Assembly: GCA_001771235.1 (NCBI GenBank)
Contig: METF01000139.1
Coordinates: 15,452-20,539, forward strand
Source of the DNA: Candidatus Zhuqueibacterota bacterium RBG_16_48_16
Lineage (GTDB): Bacteria; Zhuqueibacterota; Zhuqueibacteria; Residuimicrobiales; Sediminimicrobiaceae
Length of the DNA: 5,088 bases
Reading direction: 5' to 3'
This document shows, piece after piece, positions 1-5,088 of the stretch; positions within the stretch are counted from its first letter, which is position 1, and each line of letters starts with the position of its first letter. A program made the translations under genes and the position numbers. The notes below the pieces were generated by a model that was not told the origin of the DNA, searched no databases, and was given only the letters and a program-made list of their open reading frames with translations.

Positions 1-1
1 C

Positions 2-883
2 GGCAGGCCGATTCGTGAAGAAAATGCCGATCCGTTTTATCCCGTTTCGGCGGAAACGATAGGGATAAACTTTGCACGTAAACATGGGATCGAAGGCACG
101 GATGCAGCAGCACTGGCCAAGCTACGTGCACTGAGCGTGGAGGAGATTGTGGACGGAGGACAGGAAACGGATGGGCAAGGAGGCCCGCGTTCCTATTTGG
201 GACCTATACTCGATGGCAAACTGGTTGTGGAGACTGCCGAGAGTGCATACAAGGCCGGAAGACAGAAACGCGTTCCACTCATCATCGGGAATACAAGTGC
301 GGAAATTGGTGGAGGCTTTGTTAATTCCAGCAGTTCAAAGGAAGAACTGTTTTCACTGTTCGGGGAACTGGAGAGCGAGGCAAAAGCTGCCTATGATCCT
401 GATGGCAGCAAAGAATTCGCTGAGGTAATCACAAAGTTCAACACCGACTGGGTATGGGGTGAGCCAGGCCGTTTAGCCGCAAGGGCTTTTGTTGCAAATG
501 GAGAGCCGGCTTACATGTACCTATTCTCATACGTTCCCGCCCCAATGAGGGAGAGAATGCGGTTTGGCGCTGGACACGGATCTGAAGTCGCTTATGTATT
601 TAACAACCTCAATGCGCGATGGGGTGCCCCTGAAGCCACACCTGAAGATCTAAATGTGGCGCAAATGATGAACTCCTATTGGGCAAACTTCGCCAAGACC
701 GGTGATCCTAATGGTAAGGGACTGCCGAAATGGCCTGTTTACACTCCCAAAAAGAATGAGATCCTCGATATCCAGTCCGATGGCAAACCGGTCGGCAAGA
801 CAGATCCAAGGAAAGCGAGACTGGATGTGATTGAAAAGGCCTTCAAGTTAAGGATTGATATCCAATCACGTGGAGGTATCTAA
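2..883 (+). CDS. Type B carboxylesterase, C-terminal half (5' end outside window)
   Basis: The reading frame is open from the left edge, so the gene starts upstream and only the last 293 residues are seen; a GTG at 137 lies inside the gene and is not a plausible start. The fragment fits the alpha/beta-hydrolase carboxylesterase type B (COesterase) family, which hydrolyses carboxylic esters. The nucleophile elbow (GxSxG) is upstream and not visible. The expected acid residue is the Glu in IIGNTSAE (fragment residue 101). The catalytic His is in GAGHGSE (residue 192), followed by the family-typical YVFNN. The conserved C-terminal block YWANFAKTGDPN with KWPVY follows at about 226-246. These esterases are usually exported, but the N-terminus is missing here. 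A gap of 86 bases separates it from the CMD gene on the same strand. Family assignment is firm; the substrate is unknown. Confidence 0.93.
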   Translation, partial: GRPIREENADPFYPVSAETIGINFARKHGIEGTDAAALAKLRALSVEEIVDGGQETDGQGGPRSYLGPILDGKLVVETAESAYKAGRQKRVPLIIGNTSAEIGGGFVNSSSSKEELFSLFGELESEAKAAYDPDGSKEFAEVITKFNTDWVWGEPGRLAARAFVANGEPAYMYLFSYVPAPMRERMRFGAGHGSEVAYVFNNLNARWGAPEATPEDLNVAQMMNSYWANFAKTGDPNGKGLPKWPVYTPKKNEILDIQSDGKPVGKTDPRKARLDVIEKAFKLRIDIQSRGGI

Positions 884-969
884 ACGGGAAAGTTAAACCA
901 GGAAGAATCGCGAATCTCAGAAAAGATAATGTGAAGCAAAATAATGTAAATGAAATAAAGAGTGTCATT

Positions 970-1713
970 ATGACAAAAAAATTGGTAGTCAGAATAATCA
1001 TGGGATTAACTCTTCTTGGTTGCTTCTACGGAAACCTTTCTGCGCAAAGCAAGGAAGAATCTAATAAGGCATTGACGGCAAAACAACAAAGTATTATCCC
1101 CATTGCGGCTTATACGGCAACAGGAGATCTTGAGCAGTTAACATCTGTACTAAACGAAGGATTAAATGCCGGATTGACCATCAATGAGATAAAAGAAGTA
1201 ATCGTACATCTGTACGCGTATTGCGGATTTCCACGCAGTATCCGTGGATTGCAAAATTTTATGGAAGTGCTTGATGAACGAAAAGCCAAAGGAATCAACG
1301 ATAAAACGGGGTCTGATGCTTCGCCGATAAATGATGAACGCTGTAAATATGAACGAGGCAAAGAGAATTTGGAAAGACTTGTAGGGATGCCGCTAACCGG
1401 GCCGAAAAGAGGTTATGCCGCTTTTGCCCCCGTAATAGAAATATTTCTGAAAGAACATCTGTTCGCCGATATTTTTGAACGTGATGTTTTGACTTTTGCT
1501 GAAAGAGAATTGGTAACAATATCTGTACTCAGCAGTATTGGCGGTGTTGAACCTATGCTGCGAAGTCATTTATCAATTTGTCTGAATGTCGGCTTTACTC
1601 CCGAACAGTTGAATGAATTTGTAGGTATCATTAAAGCAACCGTCAGTGAAAATGAAGCCAAAAATGCTCAGGCAGTTTTAAATCAAGTTCTTGAAACCAG
1701 GCAATCGCAATAA
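970..1713 (+). CDS. Exported carboxymuconolactone decarboxylase (CMD) family protein, two CMD domains
   Basis: I start this 247-residue protein at ATG 970, because it gives a normal signal sequence (MTKK, then a hydrophobic run to about residue 18). A GTG in frame at 931 would add 13 polar residues in front of it. Cleavage could be lipoprotein-type at LLGC (Cys18) or Sec type I after LSAQ (about residue 26); the sequence does not decide. The first CMD domain spans about 41-105 and includes NEIKEVIVHLYAYCGFPRS (73-90, with His80, Tyr82, Cys85). The second spans about 160-243 and includes ERELVTISVLSSIGG (178-192) and RSH (His200). The AhpD-type CxxC pair is absent, so a peroxiredoxin-reductase role is unlikely. 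Family members include gamma-carboxymuconolactone decarboxylase, but most exported two-domain members have no known substrate. The cupin gene follows after 62 bases; CMD and this cupin type are often adjacent or fused, which suggests a shared pathway. Confidence 0.92.
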   Translation: MTKKLVVRIIMGLTLLGCFYGNLSAQSKEESNKALTAKQQSIIPIAAYTATGDLEQLTSVLNEGLNAGLTINEIKEVIVHLYAYCGFPRSIRGLQNFMEVLDERKAKGINDKTGSDASPINDERCKYERGKENLERLVGMPLTGPKRGYAAFAPVIEIFLKEHLFADIFERDVLTFAERELVTISVLSSIGGVEPMLRSHLSICLNVGFTPEQLNEFVGIIKATVSENEAKNAQAVLNQVLETRQSQ

Positions 1714-1775
1714 CCTTAAACAAAGAAAATAATTTTTTAAACAATAGCCAAAATAAACAAATTAAAGATAATCCA

Positions 1776-2264
1776 ATGATGAAACACAATATTCGATACA
1801 GTCTGCTTTTTCTGATCATTCTGATTACCGGTTGCACTATGGAGAAAAAAACAGATCAACCAACCCCGCAAAGTGATCCTGTTTTTCCAAAAGGAGAAAT
1901 AATAACTAGCGACAACTTTACCGGAACGGTGTGGGTGCACATGATGGGAGCAACTGACACTACGCTTCATGCAAAGTTTGGCAATGTAACGTTCGAACCT
2001 AAAGCAAGAACGAACTGGCACTCTCATCTGGGGGGACAAATACTCTTTATCACCGAAGGGCAGGGATATTACCAGGCAAAAGGCCACCCTGCCCGACTTT
2101 TAGGCAAAGGCGATGTTGTAGAAATTCCGCCAAATGTCGTCCACTGGCACGGTGCGGCACCCGAAAGCGAATTTGCACACATTGCCATTAGCCTCAATAC
2201 GGATGAAGGAGGTGCAGTTTGGTTAGGACCTGTTACGGATGAGGAGTACAACGCTACGCAGTAA
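1776..2264 (+). CDS. Cupin-domain lipoprotein, similar to manganese hydroxynitrile-lyase-type cupins
   Basis: This 162-residue protein starts at ATG 1776 or the adjacent ATG 1779. It has a lipoprotein signal peptide with lipobox LITGC (Cys20), so it is probably anchored in the membrane facing the periplasm. A single cupin domain covers about 47-140. Motif 1 is WHSHLGGQ (His82, His84, Gln88) and motif 2 is GDVVEIPPNVVHWHG (His123, His125). Gln replaces the usual Glu of motif 1. Spacing of His82, His84, Gln88, His123 and His135 equals that of the metal ligands and active-site His that I recall for the Granulicella tundricola hydroxynitrile lyase (H53, H55, Q59, H94, H106). Family knowledge therefore points to a Mn- or Fe-binding small lyase or related enzyme, but the cyanohydrin activity may be incidental and the natural substrate is unknown. 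No good Shine-Dalgarno site is visible. Confidence 0.9.
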   Translation: MMKHNIRYSLLFLIILITGCTMEKKTDQPTPQSDPVFPKGEIITSDNFTGTVWVHMMGATDTTLHAKFGNVTFEPKARTNWHSHLGGQILFITEGQGYYQAKGHPARLLGKGDVVEIPPNVVHWHGAAPESEFAHIAISLNTDEGGAVWLGPVTDEEYNATQ

Positions 2265-2290
2265 AGTACGCTAAAAATGTGTAATGAACC

Positions 2291-2362
2291 ATGTTTGACA
2301 ACGGGATGGAAATGCCACTAATTGGCGATACCATTTTATATTATCAACCGGAGGCTATATGA
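2291..2362 (+). pseudogene. Possible remnant of an aldo/keto reductase N-terminus (23-codon frame)
   Basis: A frame from ATG 2291 to TGA 2360-2362 encodes FDNGMEMPLIG near its start. This resembles the first strand of classical aldo/keto reductases of the 2,5-diketo-gluconate reductase type (consensus close to LNNGxxMPxxG). Similarity ends after about 12 residues, and nothing of the catalytic Asp, Tyr, Lys or His follows. A second frame just upstream reads Met-Asn-His-Val from ATG 2284 before a stop, which would fit a short deletion near the start. Its TGA overlaps the DUF362 start codon as ATGA, so if translated it could act as a short coupling leader. The match is short and could be chance. 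Support comes from the setting, since reductases of this type often sit with CMD and cupin genes. Confidence 0.35.
2350..2354 (+). promoter_or_regulatory. Ribosome binding site of the DUF362 gene
   Basis: GGAGG lies four bases before ATG 2359. The spacing is short but usable, and it fixes the start in front of the twin-arginine signal. It is much stronger than anything before the CMD and cupin genes. Confidence 0.6.
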
Positions 2363-2751
2363 AAAAACAATTATCACGTCGTAAATTTCTAAAAAATACG
2401 ACAAGCGTCCTGGGTACAGCTGCCATTTTCGCTCCTTTGGCTAAGGTTTTCGCAAAAGATGAACATACGAGCAATCCTCTAGTAACTATCGACAATCATC
2501 AAGCCCCGTCCCAGGTATTTTTTACAAATGATATTAGTTCCAGCGGCTTATTAAATATTTATTCCCGGATCGTCTTGAATAAAGAGTTGTCCGGAAAAGT
2601 TGCCGTTAAGCTGCATTCAGGTGAACCGGGTGGTCACTATTACCCTGATCCGAACCTCATTAAAGATTTGGTTCAATCCATTAACGGGACGATTGTTGAA
2701 TGCAATACGGCATATGGCGGTGGTCGCGCTAATACGAGTGCACACAAATAA
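2359..2751 (+). CDS. DUF362 protein, N-terminal piece with Tat signal
   Basis: This 130-residue piece begins with a textbook twin-arginine signal: SRRKFLK at 6-12, a hydrophobic stretch to about 27 and a likely cleavage after the Ala of VFA (about residue 32). The rest is the first part of the DUF362 domain, including SGKVAVKLHSGEPGG (about 78-92) and ECNTAYGGGR near 114-123, both typical of the family. It ends at the premature TAA. Translated alone, it would be an exported fragment lacking most of the domain and is unlikely to be active. Confidence 0.75.
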   Translation: MKKQLSRRKFLKNTTSVLGTAAIFAPLAKVFAKDEHTSNPLVTIDNHQAPSQVFFTNDISSSGLLNIYSRIVLNKELSGKVAVKLHSGEPGGHYYPDPNLIKDLVQSINGTIVECNTAYGGGRANTSAHK

Positions 2752-2754
2752 GTC

Positions 2755-3675
2755 ATGATCGATCATGGTTTTGCCGCTATTGCGCCTACGGATATTATGG
2801 ATGAAGAAGGCTATATCAGCTTGCCGTTTCCAAACGGGAAAAACATTAAGGAAGATTTTGTCGGATCACATTTTGCGAATTACGATTCTTTCCTGATTCT
2901 TTCCCATTTTAAGGGTCATGCCATGGGCGGATTTGGAGACGCAATAAAAAACATGTCCATAGGTATTGCATCCACAGCAGGAAAGTGTTGGATACATACA
3001 GCAGGCAACAGCATGAGTAGTCCGTGGGGTGGAGTACAGGATACTTTTCTTGAATCCATGGCGGAAGCAGCCGGAGCTGTTATAAACAGTCTGGAGAACA
3101 GAATCTTGTATATCAACCTGATGAATAATCTGTCCGTCGATTGCGACTGCGATAGTAGTCCAGCTCCGCCAGAGCTTGATGATATTGGAATTCTTGCGTC
3201 GCTCGATCCTGTGGCACTGGATAAAGCCTGTGTTGACCTGATATATGCAGCTGATCCGCAAAAAAGCGCATCATTACGACAACGCATGGAGTCAAGAAAC
3301 AGTATTCATACTCTCGATCATGCTGAAGCGATTGGACTGGGTAGTCAGGAATATGAATTAATTGAGCTCAATCCATCGGATAGAGTTGTTTCTGATAATC
3401 AAGATATTTCATCAAAGTTTATTTTAAACCCTGCATATCCAAATCCATTTAATTCCAGCACAACAATATCTTATTACTTGAGCTCTGCCTCATTTATCGA
3501 ATTATCAATCTATAATTTAAAAGGGCAATTGGTAGATTGTATTTGCAAAGAAAAACAAAATTCGGGGCGCCATTCTTATAAATGGAATCCAAATTCAACA
3601 AGCACAGGCATGTATTTTATAAAATTGACTGCGGATAATTATACTAATATTAGACGTTGTATTTATTTACAATAA
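2755..3675 (+). CDS. DUF362 protein, C-terminal piece with T9SS sorting domain
   Basis: This 306-residue piece opens at an ATG three bases after the premature stop, but no Shine-Dalgarno sequence precedes it, so translation would need reinitiation. It holds most of the DUF362 domain: APTDIMDEEG (10-19), VLSHFKGHAMGG-like LSHFKGHAMGGFGDAIKN (49-66), SVDCDCDSSPAPPE (127-140) and ASLDPVALDKACVDLIY (148-164). A linker at about 207-221 leads to the sorting domain. Started here it has no signal peptide, so the product would stay in the cytoplasm with a useless sorting domain, which argues that it is part of a broken gene and not a gene of its own. Confidence 0.75.
   Translation: MIDHGFAAIAPTDIMDEEGYISLPFPNGKNIKEDFVGSHFANYDSFLILSHFKGHAMGGFGDAIKNMSIGIASTAGKCWIHTAGNSMSSPWGGVQDTFLESMAEAAGAVINSLENRILYINLMNNLSVDCDCDSSPAPPELDDIGILASLDPVALDKACVDLIYAADPQKSASLRQRMESRNSIHTLDHAEAIGLGSQEYELIELNPSDRVVSDNQDISSKFILNPAYPNPFNSSTTISYYLSSASFIELSIYNLKGQLVDCICKEKQNSGRHSYKWNPNSTSTGMYFIKLTADNYTNIRRCIYLQ
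3418..3675 (+). other. T9SS type A C-terminal sorting domain (Por secretion tail)
   Basis: The last 85 residues of the DUF362 product show the marks of the type IX secretion sorting domain: YPNPFN followed by STTISYYL, then LSIYNLKGQLV, SGRHSYKWN, TGMYFIKL and a basic end (IRRCIYLQ). Such tails direct proteins already in the periplasm across the outer membrane, with cell-surface attachment or release. The DNA is clearly AT-richer than the DUF362 part: three sampled 60-base lines (3421, 3481, 3601) have 30-32% GC against 50% at 3001-3060. Confidence 0.85.
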
Positions 3676-3785
3676 AGCAAAATAACCCAATTCGGCACCA
3701 AAGCACACGCGACGGCCTGAGGCGCATGAACATGGATAGTGAGATTACGAGCTGAGAGGTGTCGACTAAAAAACCACTAAGCCTT

Positions 3786-3792
3786 AAGGAGG
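3786..3792 (+). promoter_or_regulatory. Ribosome binding site that sets the aldo/keto reductase start
   Basis: AAGGAGG is a near-perfect Shine-Dalgarno sequence eight bases before ATG 3801. It is only two bases before ATG 3795 and lies inside any longer frame from GTG 3759, so 3801 is the best start. Confidence 0.8.
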
Positions 3793-3800
3793 AAATGAAA

Positions 3801-4997
3801 ATGGATAGAAGAGAGTTTTTGCGAGGGAGCGTTGCCGGCGTTCTCGGCGCCAGCCTGACGGCACCGCTTCTGCGTGCCGAAACAGATGAAAAGAAGAAAA
3901 ATCCCAAGCTAATCTACCGGACCATGGGTCGGACCAAGCTTGAGGTACCGGTTTTGAGTTTTGGCGTCATGAATACCGATAGTCCAGATTTAATAAAAAA
4001 GGCGCTGGAGATGGGGCTGAAACACCTGGATACAGCTAACGTTTATCTGCGCGGTAATAGCGAAACAGCGATTGGCCGTGTGCTCAAGGAGACCGGTACG
4101 AGAGACAAGGTGTATGTTGCCACCAAGGTTTTTTTAGCGAGAGACTGGCAAAAAGGCATATTTATGCTCGAGGATACTGGTCCCGCTCCTGCGGCGACAA
4201 CTGAAAATTTTAACAAACAGCTTGATCAAAGTCTTGAAAGGCTGCAGACTGACTACGTGGATATTCTATATGTACACGCTTGCGATAGCGCAAATATGGT
4301 TAATTATGAAACCACGATGAAAGCCGCAGTGAAAGCGAAAGAAGCAGGTAAGGCGCGTTTTATCGGTGTATCTGGACATAAAAGTCCAGAAATTATTCGC
4401 GCCGCCGTCGATGCTAGGGTCTATGACGTGGTATTGGCTGTGTTCAATTTTCAGCAAGAGGACAAAGACGACGTCGCCAGGGCGATCGCTTATGCTAAAG
4501 AAAATGGAGTTGCGATTGTAGCCATGAAGACGCAAGGTGGTGCCCGAAGACAAGGCGATCCAGCTTCCTTCAATCATAAAGCTGCCTTAAAATGGGTGCT
4601 CAATCACGAAGGGGTGTGTACGGCCATTCCCGGGATGACGACTTTTGAACAACTGGATTTAAATTTTAGCGTCATGGAGGACCTGACGCTGACCGATGAA
4701 GAAAAAAAGGATTTAAAATTGAGCAGCCTCGATAGCGGGGGTTATTGTCAGAACTGCCGCGCCTGTGTGGCGCAATGTCCGCACAAAGTGGAGGTTCCCA
4801 CTTTGATGCGCGCTGTTAGGTATGCAGAAGGATATGGCAACCTTAGTCAGGCGGAATGGACGCTCAATTTGCTGCCAAAAAATCACGGTTTGGCAGCATG
4901 CCGCAGTTGCTCAGATTGCCGAGTCCAATGTACACACGGCATAAATATTAGCCGGAATGTGAAAACGCTTAAAAAACAATTCGCTCTTTATGCTTAA
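3801..4997 (+). CDS. Tat-exported aldo/keto reductase with two C-terminal [4Fe-4S] motifs
   Basis: Starting at ATG 3801 gives 398 residues; a GTG at 3759 in the same frame would add 14 residues but ignores the strong ribosome site. The N-terminus is a twin-arginine signal (DRREFLRG, residues 2-9; hydrophobic to about 24; RAE near 25-27). The aldo/keto reductase barrel spans about 36-300, with the tetrad Asp77 and Tyr82 (LDTANVY), Lys109 (ATKV) and His159 (YVHACD). IGVSGH (188-193) and AIPGM (275-279) are also typical. The tail has two cysteine sets of CxxCxxCxxxC type, Cys316/319/322/326 and Cys367/370/373/377, expected to bind two [4Fe-4S] clusters. Family knowledge suggests an oxidoreductase acting outside the cytoplasm, with electrons passing through the clusters; nucleotide use there is uncertain. 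The 125 bases before it contain no gene that I can support. Substrate unknown. Confidence 0.92.
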   Translation: MDRREFLRGSVAGVLGASLTAPLLRAETDEKKKNPKLIYRTMGRTKLEVPVLSFGVMNTDSPDLIKKALEMGLKHLDTANVYLRGNSETAIGRVLKETGTRDKVYVATKVFLARDWQKGIFMLEDTGPAPAATTENFNKQLDQSLERLQTDYVDILYVHACDSANMVNYETTMKAAVKAKEAGKARFIGVSGHKSPEIIRAAVDARVYDVVLAVFNFQQEDKDDVARAIAYAKENGVAIVAMKTQGGARRQGDPASFNHKAALKWVLNHEGVCTAIPGMTTFEQLDLNFSVMEDLTLTDEEKKDLKLSSLDSGGYCQNCRACVAQCPHKVEVPTLMRAVRYAEGYGNLSQAEWTLNLLPKNHGLAACRSCSDCRVQCTHGINISRNVKTLKKQFALYA

Positions 4998-5024
4998 TTG
5001 GTATTTGGAAAAGGATCGCCATTA

Positions 5025-5088
5025 ATGCATCGGAAATTTCAATTTTGTCTCATCCCCATTCTGATGATTGCGGCAATGCCGTTTCTTG
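5025..5088 (+). CDS. Start of an exported protein (3' end outside window)
   Basis: ATG 5025 follows AAGGA (5011-5015) with a nine-base gap and lies 27 bases after the reductase stop, so it is probably in the same transcript. The 21 visible residues begin MHRKF and continue as a hydrophobic run (CLIPILMIAAMPFL), which looks like a Sec signal peptide or a first membrane segment. The Cys at residue 8 is too early for a normal lipobox. There is too little sequence to assign a family. Confidence 0.6.
   Translation, partial: MHRKFQFCLIPILMIAAMPFL

Larger units (their letters stand above)
2359..3675 (+). pseudogene. DUF362 protein with Tat signal and T9SS sorting domain, interrupted by an in-frame stop
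   Basis: Frames 2359-2751 and 2755-3675 are in the same phase and together make one DUF362-family protein of about 437 residues, split only by TAA at 2749-2751. By memory of intact relatives, the distance from the His of SAHK to the His of DHGF is unchanged, with the stop replacing one residue. That suggests a single substitution in a sense codon such as AAA, CAA or GAA, not a frameshift. DUF362 proteins are poorly understood; some carry ferredoxin domains, but no such cysteine set is seen here. Order: Tat signal, DUF362 domain, short linker, T9SS type A C-terminal domain. Either the gene is newly inactivated, or the stop is a sequencing error, or the halves are made separately. TAA ends the other genes here, so general recoding of TAA is unlikely. 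Confidence 0.8.

Noticed and set aside
931..969. GTG start for the CMD protein 13 codons upstream
   Set aside because: It would place 13 polar residues in front of a normal signal peptide that begins at ATG 970.
1714..1775. AT-rich palindrome (AAAATAATTTT) as a terminator
   Set aside because: The stem has no GC pairs, so it is not a credible rho-independent terminator.
1643..2251. Minus-strand frames across the CMD end and the cupin gene
   Set aside because: Their hydrophobic or Cys-rich composition comes from reading the complement of AT-rich or cupin codons; no family features are seen.
2294..2324. TTGACA with a possible -10 element downstream
   Set aside because: The -10 candidate is poor, the -35 type does not match the promoter pattern expected in this phylum, and TTGACA falls in the possible reductase remnant.
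2866..3295. Three overlapping minus-strand reading frames of 60-131 codons
   Set aside because: They lie opposite the DUF362 domain, have no recognisable domain or ribosome site and are shadows of the + strand gene.
2359..3675. Reassigned TAA codon (alternative genetic code or selenocysteine-like recoding)
   Set aside because: TAA is the normal terminator of the other complete genes in the window, and no recoding hairpin is evident after the stop.
3676..3785. Small ORF, terminator or RNA in the gap before the reductase
   Set aside because: Only a nine-codon frame from ATG 3726 and a three-base-pair GCC/GGC hairpin are seen; neither is convincing.
3759..3800. GTG start for the aldo/keto reductase
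   Set aside because: The strong AAGGAGG at 3786-3792 would then be inside the gene, and the twin-arginine signal starts naturally at 3801.

Overview
The window is a run of genes all on the + strand from a bacterium that most likely belongs to the Bacteroidota/Ignavibacteriota/Calditrichota side of the FCB group. The main reason is a type A type IX secretion (T9SS) sorting domain at the C-terminus of one product (YPNPFN near its start), a signal confined to that group. The AT-rich spacers and weak Shine-Dalgarno sites in the first half fit this. Every product whose N-terminus is visible looks exported: a Sec or lipoprotein signal on the carboxymuconolactone decarboxylase (CMD) family protein, a lipobox on the cupin, twin-arginine (Tat) signals on the DUF362 protein and the aldo/keto reductase, and a hydrophobic leader on the last, truncated gene.

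Layout: 2-883 is the C-terminal half of a type B carboxylesterase that enters from the left. 970-1713 is a two-domain CMD-family protein, and 1776-2264 is a small cupin lipoprotein whose metal-ligand pattern matches the manganese hydroxynitrile-lyase-like cupins. The gap at 2265-2358 carries a 23-codon reading frame that resembles the first residues of a classical aldo/keto reductase and overlaps the next start by ATGA. 2359-3675 is a DUF362 gene interrupted by a single in-frame TAA at 2749-2751; it has a Tat signal at one end and a T9SS sorting domain at the other. 3801-4997 is a Tat-exported aldo/keto reductase with two four-cysteine iron-sulfur motifs. A new exported protein begins at 5025 and runs off the right edge.

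The esterase, CMD protein and cupin (plus the possible reductase remnant) look like a small-molecule conversion or detoxification set: an ester hydrolase followed by small decarboxylase/lyase-type enzymes in the envelope. The DUF362 and iron-sulfur reductase genes look like a second, redox-type exported pair. No substrate can be named from the sequence. Gaps are short (27-125 bases), no convincing rho-independent terminator or promoter was found, and the genes could be co-transcribed. No CRISPR array, tRNA, rRNA, transposase or inverted-repeat element is visible. The strongest observations are the clean nonsense codon in the DUF362 gene, its Tat plus T9SS signal combination with an AT-rich sorting domain, and the possible reductase remnant in front of it.
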